Source: CAWJNF01 sp963844235
GTDB taxonomy: Bacteria; Actinomycetota; Thermoleophilia; Gaiellales; Gaiellaceae
NCBI GenBank assembly: GCA_963844235.1
Contig: CAWJNF010000004.1
Span: 62,001-126,000 of the forward strand
Direction: 5' to 3'
Length of the DNA stretch: 64,000 bases
The position numbers and the translations under genes were made by a program. The notes beneath the pieces were generated by a model. It had not been told where the DNA came from, did not search any database, and was given only the letters and a program-made list of their open reading frames with translations. Numbering within the stretch: the stretch's first letter is position 1; each line of letters starts with the position of its first letter. Positions 1-7,302 of the stretch are shown here, one piece after another.

Positions 1-2028
1 GCGCGGCTCGAAGCGCTCGATGGCGCCGTACGTCGCCAGGAACGAGACGGAGTTCCACACGGTGAGCAGCTTGCGCTTGATCTCGTGCGCGGGGCCGTAG
101 CCGAAGTGGAGGTTCCGGTCGGGCGGCTGCGCGCAGTACTGCCAGCGCATGACGTCGGCGCCCATACGCTCGAACGCCTCCTCGGCCTCGATCAGGTTCC
201 CCCAGGAGCCGTGCATCTCACGACCGTCCTCGTCGAGCATCTTCTCGTAGCCGAGCACGGCGCTGAACGGCGCCCTGCCGACGAGCGCGACCGACATGAA
301 GAGCTGCGAGTAGAACCAGAGCCGGATCTGCTCGCGCATCTCGGAGACCCAGTCGGCCGGGAACCACTGCTCCCAGTAGGCGTGATCGGGAAGGTCGGCG
401 CCGGTGAGGCCGCGGGCGGCGCCGGTGGCGTTCCCGCCCTCGATCCACTCGTCGTTCCCCCAGCCGAGCGTCGCGAACGGCACGATGCCGGCGTCGAGCC
501 AGACGTCGCCGACCTCCTCGATGCGGCGCACCTCCTCGCCGCACTCTTCGCAGGAGATCGGGACGGCGTCGATCCAGGGTCGGCGCAGCTCCTCCAGCTG
601 GTCGAGGCCGGCGGTCGCGCGCGCCTTCAGCTCGGCGAGGGAGCCGATCACGTTCAGATGGCCGCAGCCGCACGGGTAGAGCGGGAGCGGCAGGCCGTAA
701 TAGCGGCGCCGTGAGATGTTCCAGTCGCCCATGTTGCGCAGCCAGTCGTCCATGCGCTTGCCCATATAGCCCGGGGTCCAGGTGACCGTCGCGTTCGCGT
801 CCAGCAGCTTCGGCCGGAGCGCCTCGACAGCCAGGAACCAGTCGTCGGAGAGCCGGAAGATGAGCGGCGTGTGACAGCGCCAACAGAAGGGGAAGCGGTG
901 AACGATCTCGTCCGCAGCGATCAGGCGCCCGCGCTCCTGCAGGTCGGTGACGATCTGCCCAGCAGCCTCGGCGGTTCCCTGGCCGTGCAGCCAGCCGTAC
1001 TCGGCGTTGAAGCGCCCGGCCTCGTCGACCGGGGTCAGCACCGCGAGCTCGTGGACACGGGAGAGCTCGAAGTCCTCGCTGCCGCACCCGGGCGCGATGT
1101 GGACGATCCCCGTGCCCTCCTCGAGCGAGACCTCCGACCACGGGATCACGCGGTGCTCGACCCCGCCGGCCGCCGGGAGGTTGTCGAACGGGCCGTCGTA
1201 GGCGAGGCCGACGAGGGCCGAGCCCTTGACGACCTCCACGAACGCATCGTCGGGAGCCCGCGCGACCGCCACCCACTCGCCGTTCTCGCGCCGACCGTAC
1301 TCGGCGCCCGGGTTGACAGCTGCCGCGACGTTGGCCGGGAGCGTCCACGGCGTCGTCGTCCAGACGGCGAGCGATTCGCCGGGGCGGTCGAGCAGCGGAA
1401 AGCGTACGAAGAGGGACGGGTCGGTCTTGTCGAAGTAGTGGCCGATCAGCTCGTGCTGCGAGATGGACGTCCCGCAGCGCGGGCACCACTCGGTCGAGCG
1501 GTGGCCGCGGTAGAGCCAGCCGTTGTCGTGCATGTGGCGGAGAAAGCGCCAGATGTACTCGATGTTCGTGTCCGAGAACGTGAAGTAGTCGTTGCCCCAG
1601 TCCATCCACTGCCCGAGGCGGATCGAGCCGCGCGTCAGCTCTCCGGCGGACCACGCCACCTTCTCGCGGCAGCGGCGCGCGAACTCCGCCAGGCCGTACT
1701 CCTCGATCTCCCGCTTCGAGTTGAGCCCGAGCTCGCGCTCGACCCCCACCTCGATCCAGAGCCCCTGGCAGTCGAATCCGTTCTGGTAGCGCTGGTCGAA
1801 GCCCCTCAGCGCCTTGTAGCGCTGGAAGACGTCCTTCAGCGTGCGCCCCCAGGCGGTGTGGACGCCGAGCGTCTTGTTCGCCGTCACCGGCCCGTCGAAG
1901 AAGCTGAATCGCGGGCCGCCGGAAGTCCGCTCGCGCAGCTTCGCGAAGATGCCGCGCTCCTCCCAGAACGCGAGGATCTCCTCCTCCAGTCGGGCATGCT
2001 CAGGCACCGGTGGCAGCCGCTCGAACAC
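1..2028 (-). CDS. ileS: Isoleucyl-tRNA synthetase-like class I ligase, 3' part cut off by window edge
   Basis: Class I aminoacyl-tRNA ligase, expected to charge tRNA-Ile in the cytoplasm. The frame opens at GTG 2028 and runs 676 codons off the left edge without a stop, so the C-terminal anticodon-binding part is not in view. Seen: N-terminus FERLPPVPEHARLEEEIL, Rossmann entry SFFDGPVTANKTLG, a CP1 editing segment with TTTPWTLPAN, and Cys pairs (WCPRCG, FCWRCHT, CEECGEE) that look zinc-binding. Odd: the HIGH signature reads HTAW (residues 57-60) and the KMSKS region reads EMHGS (about 604-608). I infer a divergent IleRS-like branch; ValRS or LeuRS identity is less likely. No T-box leader is recognisable upstream. 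Confidence 0.85.
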   Translation of the reverse strand, partial: MFERLPPVPEHARLEEEILAFWEERGIFAKLRERTSGGPRFSFFDGPVTANKTLGVHTAWGRTLKDVFQRYKALRGFDQRYQNGFDCQGLWIEVGVERELGLNSKREIEEYGLAEFARRCREKVAWSAGELTRGSIRLGQWMDWGNDYFTFSDTNIEYIWRFLRHMHDNGWLYRGHRSTEWCPRCGTSISQHELIGHYFDKTDPSLFVRFPLLDRPGESLAVWTTTPWTLPANVAAAVNPGAEYGRRENGEWVAVARAPDDAFVEVVKGSALVGLAYDGPFDNLPAAGGVEHRVIPWSEVSLEEGTGIVHIAPGCGSEDFELSRVHELAVLTPVDEAGRFNAEYGWLHGQGTAEAAGQIVTDLQERGRLIAADEIVHRFPFCWRCHTPLIFRLSDDWFLAVEALRPKLLDANATVTWTPGYMGKRMDDWLRNMGDWNISRRRYYGLPLPLYPCGCGHLNVIGSLAELKARATAGLDQLEELRRPWIDAVPISCEECGEEVRRIEEVGDVWLDAGIVPFATLGWGNDEWIEGGNATGAARGLTGADLPDHAYWEQWFPADWVSEMREQIRLWFYSQLFMSVALVGRAPFSAVLGYEKMLDEDGREMHGSWGNLIEAEEAFERMGADVMRWQYCAQPPDRNLHFGYGPAHEIKRKLLTVWNSVSFLATYGAIERFEPR

Positions 2029-2311
2029 GCGGTCAGTGTATGGCTCTGCCGCCCGTGGAGCCGCAGCGGGGCGAGCCGCCGCCGCGCCGGGGAGGAGGAA
2101 CCGGGAAGCCGATCGGGCGCGGAACGCGGAGCGCACGAGCGGGCGCGGCTCACGGAGCGTCCGGTCCGGGACGACGGCGTCGGCCCGGGATTTTTCACCT
2201 GCGTGCGTTCGTTGAAACAGATAAGAGACGAACGGTGCGCAACTGGTGCGCCTTTTCTCGATACGGTGAAAATTGGGGGGTCCCCCTGGGGGCCGCAATG
2301 GGGAGGTTTCT

Positions 2312-2626
2312 GTGTCCGCTGCTGTGACGACGACCACGTTCGAAGCCGAGGTGCTCCAGAGCGAGCAGCCGGTGATCGTCGACTTCTGGGCCGAATGGTG
2401 CGGCCCGTGCCGCGCCGTCGCGCCCGTGCTCGACAAGATCGCGGAGGAGCGCGAGAGCGAGCTGCGCCTGGTGAAGGTCAACATCGACGAGGAGCCCGAG
2501 CTGGCGCAGCGCTACGGCGTCATGTCGATTCCGACGATCCTGCTCTTCAAGGGCGGCGAGCCCGCGGCGGCCGCCATCGGCGCTCAGCCGAAGAGCATGC
2601 TCGAGAAGAACCTCGGGCTCGCGTAA
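2312..2626 (+). CDS. trxA: Thioredoxin
   Basis: Small cytoplasmic disulfide reductase of 104 residues, the normal thioredoxin length. WCGPC lies at residues 29-33 and the cis-proline loop reads SIPT. GTG 2312 is chosen because GGGAGG (2301-2306) sits at ideal spacing and the resulting N-terminus matches family length; an in-frame ATG at 2273 would add a 13-residue tail with no family resemblance. It stands alone between the divergent IleRS-like gene and a convergent VOC gene. The 283-bp upstream spacer holds a 7-bp inverted repeat (2206-2212 with 2228-2234) and a GGGGG/CCCCC hairpin near 2275-2290; no promoter is obvious. Thioredoxin could be an electron donor for the peroxiredoxin at 4874, but that is inference. 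Confidence 0.95.
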   Translation: MSAAVTTTTFEAEVLQSEQPVIVDFWAEWCGPCRAVAPVLDKIAEERESELRLVKVNIDEEPELAQRYGVMSIPTILLFKGGEPAAAAIGAQPKSMLEKNLGLA

Positions 2627-2682
2627 GGAGCCGTGCCGCGCGTCCGGCCTCTTGCAGGACGGCGCACTGCAACCCAAAGGCG

Positions 2683-3129
2683 TTACGGATCGCCGGGACG
2701 CGCGCCGATGAGCTCGGCGACGTTCCCCTCAGGGTCGCGGAAGTAAATCGAAAGGCGACCGCTCGGCCAGCGGAACGGCCCGCGAACGTCGGCGCCCTCG
2801 CTGCGCAGCCGCTCGCCGGTCTGGACGAGGCCGGCGGCGGCGACCTCGATCGCGAAGTGCACGGGCCCGTGTCCGGGCGGGGTGGCGCCGCGGGGATCGG
2901 CCGCGACGAGGAGCGGCGGCGGCAGGCCGGGCCAGTCGGGCGAGGCCTCCTCCCCACCCTCCCGGGCGAGGATCAGCTGCCCACGCCCTCCGAGCCCGAA
3001 ATGAACGCGACCGCGCCCCGCATCCTCGAGCGAGACCTCGAGACCGAGCCGGTCGCGGTAGAAGGCCGTCATCGCCGCCAGGTCGCCGACCACAAGCTGG
3101 ATCTCGAACATCCCGAGCGGCGACGCCAT
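2683..3129 (-). CDS. VOC (glyoxalase/bleomycin-resistance fold) family protein
   Basis: A 148-residue single-domain VOC protein made of two beta-alpha-beta-beta-beta modules. Seen: opening MFEIQLVVGDLAAMTAFYRD, middle GPVHFAIEV, closing IYFRDPEGNVAELI, all typical of the fold. ATG 3129 is chosen because the longer upstream frame translates the repeat element starting at 3141 and carries no family sequence. VOC proteins include lyases, dioxygenases, epimerases and antibiotic-binding proteins, and nothing here fixes the substrate. Its start faces a family A repeat that separates it from the divergent cNMP-binding-like gene. Confidence 0.85.
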   Translation of the reverse strand: MASPLGMFEIQLVVGDLAAMTAFYRDRLGLEVSLEDAGRGRVHFGLGGRGQLILAREGGEEASPDWPGLPPPLLVAADPRGATPPGHGPVHFAIEVAAAGLVQTGERLRSEGADVRGPFRWPSGRLSIYFRDPEGNVAELIGARPGDP

Positions 3130-3140
3130 AGCATCCGAGC

Positions 3141-3315
3141 CTAGATGATTGATCGATAATTGACCGGCAACCGTGGCACCGCCGGATGGCGGCCGACACC
3201 GTCGCCTGAGACCACGCTCGCGCCTCGCACGTATCTGCCGATACGCACGAGGCGTGATCCCGCCCTCAGGCTCGGTCTCGACCATCCCCGACGGCACCAC
3301 AATTACCGATCAACC
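3141..3315. repeat. Family A long-palindrome element, copy 1
   Basis: Intergenic element of about 173 bp whose two halves pair along the whole length. Outer arms TTGATCGATAATTG and CAATTACCGATCAA match 13 of 14. An inner arm TGGCACCGCCGGATGG (from about 3174) pairs imperfectly with the arm around 3283-3300. The apical hairpin pairs 3222-3235 with 3240-3253 around TGCC. A second copy lies at 59657-59834 in the same orientation, more than 90 percent identical over its first 110 bases. It fills the space between a divergent gene pair and ends 8-10 nt before GTG 3323. No ORF inside looks coding. MITE-like element or structured RNA are both possible. Confidence 0.8.
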
Positions 3316-3322
3316 ATCCGCC

Positions 3323-3652
3323 GTGAAGCACCAGCTTGCCGCCGTCCACGAGCTCGCCCGCATCGAGATGCTCGCGGGGATCCCCGGCGAGACTCTGGGG
3401 CGCCTCGCCGAGCACATGATCCGGCGGGAGCTCGCACCCGGCGAGTCGATCCTCGCGTCGGACGAGGACCGCGCGCGCTTCTGGGTCGTGATCGAGGGCA
3501 TGCTCCGTTCCTCGGGGGGGAGCCTGGTGCGCCCCGGGGAGGCACTCAACGGGCTGACGCCGTTCGGCGAGTCGCTGCAGGCGATGACGCCGGCGATCGT
3601 CGCGAGCTGCGACCGCCAGGCCTTCGACGAGCTCATCAGACCGGTCGCGTAG
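3323..3652 (+). CDS. Cyclic-nucleotide-binding-like domain protein
   Basis: A 109-residue protein resembling the N-terminal half of a Crp-type cyclic-nucleotide-binding beta-barrel: LARIEMLAGIPGETLGRLAEH, then RRELAPGESIL, FWVVIEGMLR and VRPGEALNG. It stops without a helix-turn-helix or any other output domain, and I see no clear phosphate-binding cassette, so nucleotide binding is doubtful. GTG 3323 is preferred since all upstream in-frame sequence is the family A repeat. Role unknown. The next gene (3662-4474) is convergent. Confidence 0.6.
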   Translation: MKHQLAAVHELARIEMLAGIPGETLGRLAEHMIRRELAPGESILASDEDRARFWVVIEGMLRSSGGSLVRPGEALNGLTPFGESLQAMTPAIVASCDRQAFDELIRPVA

Positions 3653-3661
3653 GCGACGAGC

Positions 3662-4474
3662 TCAGCTGCCCTGCTCCTCGAGCACCGCGTCGGAGAGCGA
3701 CGGCCAGGCTTCCAGAGCCCAGTCTCCGAACTCGAGATCGGCGAGGCAGACGAGCGCGAGGTCTGCCTCGGGGTCGAGCCAGAGGAACGAGCCGGAGCCG
3801 CCGAAGTGCCCGTACGTGGCGGGCGAGTTGCGCGAGCCGGTCCAGTGGGGAGACTTCGCGTCTCTCAGCTCGAAGCCGAGGCCCCAGTCGGATGGGTCCT
3901 GCCGGCCGAGGCCCGGAATGACACCGACCAGCCCCGGGAACGCGACCGCCGTCGCCTCGGCAAAGGTCTCCTGCGCGAGGAAGGGCGGGACGAAGAGCGC
4001 GTGTGCGAACGCCGCCAGGTCGTCGAGCGGCCCGACCAGGCCCGCCGCTGCGGTGCCATCGAGTACGGTCGCCCCGACGCCCGCGGGCTCGAGCACGGCG
4101 CTCGCGAGGTACGCCTCGAAGGCCATCGAGGCGCGCTCCTCGAGCAACGCGCCGAGGATCTCGTAGCCGGCGTTCGAGTAGATGCGTCGCTTGCCCGGCG
4201 GCGCGATCGGCGGGCCGGGATCGAAACCGAGACCGGACGCGTGGGCGAGCAGGTGGCGCACGGTCGAGCCGTGCGGGCCGGCCGGCTCGTCGAGGTCGAG
4301 GATCCCTTCCTCGGCGGCGACGAGGACGGCGCAGGCAGTCGCGAGCTTCGTGACGGACGCCCACCTCGCCGGGCGCGCCGTCGCGCCACGCGACGCGAGC
4401 ACGCCGCCTGGGACGACTGCGGCGACCGACGCATGCGGCGCCGGCCAGTCGTCGATCGCAGCAAGCGCCCGCAC
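3662..4474 (-). CDS. Serine hydrolase, class C beta-lactamase/esterase family
   Basis: A 270-residue protein of the beta-lactamase/penicillin-binding superfamily (EstB/AmpC-like). Catalytic signatures visible: SVTK at residues 40-43, YSN in RIYSNAGYE, and the third motif as HFG in YGHFGGSGS. No signal peptide is visible, so it is probably cytoplasmic and an esterase or peptidase rather than a resistance enzyme. GTG 4474 gives a start 19 bp from the divergent ridA start; longer in-frame starts would lie antisense to ridA. Shorter than typical AmpC proteins. Substrate unknown. Confidence 0.75.
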   Translation of the reverse strand: MRALAAIDDWPAPHASVAAVVPGGVLASRGATARPARWASVTKLATACAVLVAAEEGILDLDEPAGPHGSTVRHLLAHASGLGFDPGPPIAPPGKRRIYSNAGYEILGALLEERASMAFEAYLASAVLEPAGVGATVLDGTAAAGLVGPLDDLAAFAHALFVPPFLAQETFAEATAVAFPGLVGVIPGLGRQDPSDWGLGFELRDAKSPHWTGSRNSPATYGHFGGSGSFLWLDPEADLALVCLADLEFGDWALEAWPSLSDAVLEEQGS

Positions 4475-4493
4475 GCAACGCGATACTACCGCC

Positions 4494-4877
4494 GTGCAGC
4501 GGACGCTCATCTCGTCGGGCTCGCCCTTCGAGCGCACGGTGGGCTTCTCGAGGGCGGTGGTCGTCGGCGACCGCATCTTCGTCGCCGGGACGGCGCCGGT
4601 CATGCCCGACGGAGCCGATCCGCCCGACGACTCGTACGGCCAGACGAAGCGGTGCCTCGAGATCATCGCGGCCGCGCTCACGGAGGCGGGCGCCGGCCTG
4701 GCCGATGTCGTGCGGACGCGGGTCTACCTCGTCGACGCGGCGGTCTTCGACGGGTTCGCCCGGGCCCACGGCGAGGCGTTCTCCGACGTGCGCCCGGCGA
4801 ACACGACTGTCGTCGTGAAAGAGCTGCTCGATCCACGCTGGGTCGTCGAGATCGAGGCGGAGGCGGTGAGGTCGTGA
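4494..4877 (+). CDS. RidA/YjgF/Rid family enamine-imine deaminase
   Basis: A 127-residue Rid-fold protein; family members hydrolyse reactive enamine/imine intermediates released by PLP enzymes. Family landmarks: VVVGDRIFVAGTAP near the N-terminus, the DVVRTRVYLVD strand-helix, and RPANTTVVVKELLDP with the arginine-containing loop near the C-terminus. GTG 4494 lies 20 bp from the divergent hydrolase. Its TGA stop overlaps the next start as GTGA (4874-4877), so it is almost certainly co-translated with the predicted selenocysteine peroxiredoxin. That pairing suggests a detoxification or oxidative-stress unit (inference). Confidence 0.88.
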   Translation: MQRTLISSGSPFERTVGFSRAVVVGDRIFVAGTAPVMPDGADPPDDSYGQTKRCLEIIAAALTEAGAGLADVVRTRVYLVDAAVFDGFARAHGEAFSDVRPANTTVVVKELLDPRWVVEIEAEAVRS

Positions 4878-5341
4878 TCGAGGCCGGGGAGCGAGTGCCG
4901 AGCGTCCAGGTCTGGCAGGAGCCCGGGAGCGACCCGATCCCACTCGACGCGCTGCTCGCCCAGGGACCGTTCCTGCTCCTCTTCTACCTCTACGACTGGT
5001 CGAGCACCTGAACGCAGGAGCTCACGTTCCTGCGTGACAGGAAGGGCGAGTTCGACGCGGCCGGCGTGAGCGTCTTCGGCATCTCTCGCGACAGCCCCTG
5101 GTCGCACGTCGCCTGGAAGCAGGTGCTCGAAGCGGACCTCGACCTGCTCTCGGACTGGAACGGAGACGCTGTACGCGCGTTCGGCGTCGCTGCGGAGTTC
5201 CGCGGAATGCAGGACGTTCCGGTTCGCAGCGCGTTCCTGGTGGGCCGAGACGGCATCATCCGCGGAGCATGGCGGTACGCCCCCTCGGAAGTGCCCGACC
5301 TCGACGTGCTGCTGTCGGCCGCACGGTCGCTGCCTTCCTAG
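4874..5341 (+). CDS. Peroxiredoxin (AhpC/TSA family), predicted selenoprotein with in-frame TGA
   Basis: Thioredoxin-fold peroxidase of 155 residues if TGA 5009-5011 (codon 46) is read as selenocysteine. Before it: AGERVPSVQVWQ and LLLFYLYDWSST; after it, without a frame change: TQELTFLRDR, VFGISRDSPWSHVAWK, FGVAAEFRG and RSAFLVGRDGIIRGAW. The TGA falls exactly where peroxiredoxins carry the peroxidatic cysteine (Ser/Thr-x-x-Cys), here S-S-T-U. No cysteine remains in the rest of the chain, so it would be a 1-Sec enzyme needing an external reductant. A SECIS-like hairpin follows (5027-5043). Start GTG 4874 overlaps the ridA stop. Alternatives are a nonsense mutation or a sequencing error, but the intact downstream frame and the hairpin argue against both. 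Confidence 0.85.
5012..5043 (+). promoter_or_regulatory. SECIS-like hairpin downstream of UGA 5009
   Basis: Directly after the in-frame TGA, TTCCTG (5027-5032) pairs perfectly with CAGGAA (5038-5043) around the loop CGTGA. The loop begins 21 nt after the TGA and has G in its second position. As I recall, bacterial SECIS elements place an apical loop of 3-14 nt with an early G about 16-37 nt after the UGA, so this fits. A competing perfect 8-bp stem pairs 5012-5019 with 5028-5035. Both lie inside the coding sequence, as bacterial SECIS elements do. Confidence 0.7.
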
Positions 5342-7302
5342 CCTCGCCCGCCGGCCGGGCGCTCGGCCTCGTGGCGCTGTACGGCGTGGCGGCGGTCGTC
5401 GCCACGGCGGACGCCCTCGGCAGCTTCCGTTCCGCGTTCATCGCCGGCGGTGCGCCGGGCCTGGGCGAGGCTGGCGCCGGCGACCACCTGCAGACCGTGT
5501 ATCGCTTCTGGCTCGTCGGCCACCAGCTCGGCGACGGAGCGGCGCCGTGGCGCGACCCGTACAGCTTCCAGCCGCTCGTGGAGCCGCAGCTCAACCTGGC
5601 CGGGTGGCCCTTCGGACTCCCGTTCTGGCCGCTCGAGGCTGCGTTCGGCCCCGTGGTGGCCTGGAACACGCTGCTGCTCACGTGTGTCGTGATCGCCGGG
5701 CTCGCGACGTACGGCTGGCTGCGTCTCCTGGACCTGCCGCCTGCCGCGGCGACGCTCGGAGGGCTCGCTTTCGCGATCGCGCCCTACCGCCTGGCCCAGA
5801 GCGCCGGGCACCTGCTCGGCTGGATCGCCGTGCTCCTCCCTGTCGCTCTCTATGCCTTCGAGCGCTCGCGGGCAGCCTCCTCGCGGAGGGCCGCGCACGC
5901 GTGGGGCTTCGGCGCCTTTGCGGCCCTCGTCTCGCTGCCGCTCTCGGGACAGGTGCACCTCGCGGTCGGTGCGTTGCCGTTCTGCCTCGCCTATGCGATC
6001 GTGCGCCGCAGCCCGGCCGCGCTCGGCTGGATCGTCGCCGCGTGCGTGGTCGGAGGCGGCGTGGGGATCGCCCTCCGCGAGACCGTGATCGCCGGCTCCC
6101 TGGCCTCGGACGGCCGCACGATCGACCAGGTCGAGATGTTCCAGGCGGGCTGGCTGGATCTCCTCAGCCGCTTCCGGCGAGAGGGTCTCGAGGAGTTCGT
6201 CTACGTGGGCTGGCTCACGCCGATCGTCGCGGCAGCCGGCCTGGCCGTGCTCTGGCCGCGCCACCGCTGGCTCGCCCTCGTGCTCGGACTGGCCGCAGTC
6301 GTACCGCTCGTCTTCGCGCTCGGCACGAACACGCCGATCTATGAGCCCATCTGGCGCTGGTTTCCGCCCCTCCATTTCACGCGCGTTCCCGGCCGGCTGA
6401 TTCCGGTCGCCGCACTCGCCCTCGCAGCGCTGCTCGCATTCGCCGCCGCCTGGCTCTTCGCCCGCGTGCCGTCCGGGCGCCGGACGGCCGCCGCCGCTGT
6501 TGCGATCGTGCTCGTAGGCGCCGACCTCGTTGTCCTGCCCTTCGGGCCGACCGCGGCCGATCCCGGCAACGACGCCTACGCGGCCGTCAACGGGCCCGCG
6601 CAGGAGCGGATCCTCGAGCTCCCGCTCTTCGAGCCCGGGATCCACTACGGCTCGGTCTACCACTACTACGCGCTCGAGCATCCGCGCGAGCGCCCGGCCG
6701 GCTACTCGACGTTGGCCCCGCCGCTGACGTACTCATTCTTCTGGACCACGAACCGCCTCAACTGCGGCATCTGGCTCCCGACCGATGCGGCAAGGCTGGA
6801 GCGACTCGGTGTCCGCCAGCTTCTCTTCCATCGCGGCGTCTACCTGCAGTCGGGCCGGCCGGGGGCGTGGTTCCTCTGGCAGGGACTCCAGGGCGCCGGG
6901 TACCGCTGGTCCGTGCGCGGCGGCAGCGTCTGGCTCTTCCCGCTCGTTCAGCGAGCGGAGTCCGCTCCCCAGGCGCCGCCGGTGCCCGAGCCGGACCGCT
7001 CCACGCCCGTCCTCTGCGAGGGCTGGCGCGGCTTCGTCATGAAGGAGCGCGACGCTCCCATGTGGATCTACGGCGATGCCGACGTCGAGCTCGAGCTCGC
7101 CGCGCCCGGACGCACCTCGGCCTACGTCCGGGTCGACGGCGGGCGCATCGAGCGCTTCCAGGTCGACGGCCGCACGACACTGGTGGTTCCACTCGAGGGC
7201 GACGAGTGGCACTCGATCGTCATCGCGGTTCCCCAGCTGTTCGAGGAAACGACGCCCCCTCAGGGCCTCGAGATCGAGAGGATCAGCTTCCTCCCGGCCT
7301 GA
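5269..7302 (+). CDS. Large polytopic membrane protein, glycosyltransferase-C-like architecture
   Basis: A 677-residue protein with about ten hydrophobic segments between residues 30 and 430, then a soluble C-terminal region of about 250 residues. An acidic loop after the first membrane segment (GAGDHLQTVYRFWLVGHQL, then WRDPYSFQP) resembles the first periplasmic loop of GT-C lipid-linked sugar transferases or YfhO-like proteins. The tail contains a beta-rich stretch near residues 590-670. I do not recognise the exact family. ATG 5269 overlaps the peroxiredoxin by 73 bp; a GTG near 5371 would avoid this but cut into the first membrane segment. The 3' end overlaps the convergent sigma-factor gene by 20 bp. 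Confidence 0.7.
   Translation: MAVRPLGSARPRRAAVGRTVAAFLASPAGRALGLVALYGVAAVVATADALGSFRSAFIAGGAPGLGEAGAGDHLQTVYRFWLVGHQLGDGAAPWRDPYSFQPLVEPQLNLAGWPFGLPFWPLEAAFGPVVAWNTLLLTCVVIAGLATYGWLRLLDLPPAAATLGGLAFAIAPYRLAQSAGHLLGWIAVLLPVALYAFERSRAASSRRAAHAWGFGAFAALVSLPLSGQVHLAVGALPFCLAYAIVRRSPAALGWIVAACVVGGGVGIALRETVIAGSLASDGRTIDQVEMFQAGWLDLLSRFRREGLEEFVYVGWLTPIVAAAGLAVLWPRHRWLALVLGLAAVVPLVFALGTNTPIYEPIWRWFPPLHFTRVPGRLIPVAALALAALLAFAAAWLFARVPSGRRTAAAAVAIVLVGADLVVLPFGPTAADPGNDAYAAVNGPAQERILELPLFEPGIHYGSVYHYYALEHPRERPAGYSTLAPPLTYSFFWTTNRLNCGIWLPTDAARLERLGVRQLLFHRGVYLQSGRPGAWFLWQGLQGAGYRWSVRGGSVWLFPLVQRAESAPQAPPVPEPDRSTPVLCEGWRGFVMKERDAPMWIYGDADVELELAAPGRTSAYVRVDGGRIERFQVDGRTTLVVPLEGDEWHSIVIAVPQLFEETTPPQGLEIERISFLPA

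Noticed and set aside
218..1654. 478-residue minus ORF and many other long Arg/Pro/Ala-rich ORFs
   Set aside because: Out-of-frame or antisense shadows, typical of very GC-rich DNA. The in-frame IleRS-like translation explains the region.
2029..2311. T-box leader for the ileS-like gene
   Set aside because: No T-box core like TGG-N-ACCGCG in a plausible position on the minus strand; only a short chance CCGCG near the start.
4874..5011. Peroxiredoxin as a simple pseudogene
   Set aside because: The stop is exactly at the catalytic position, the frame afterwards is intact for 110 codons, and a SECIS-like hairpin follows; selenocysteine explains all three.
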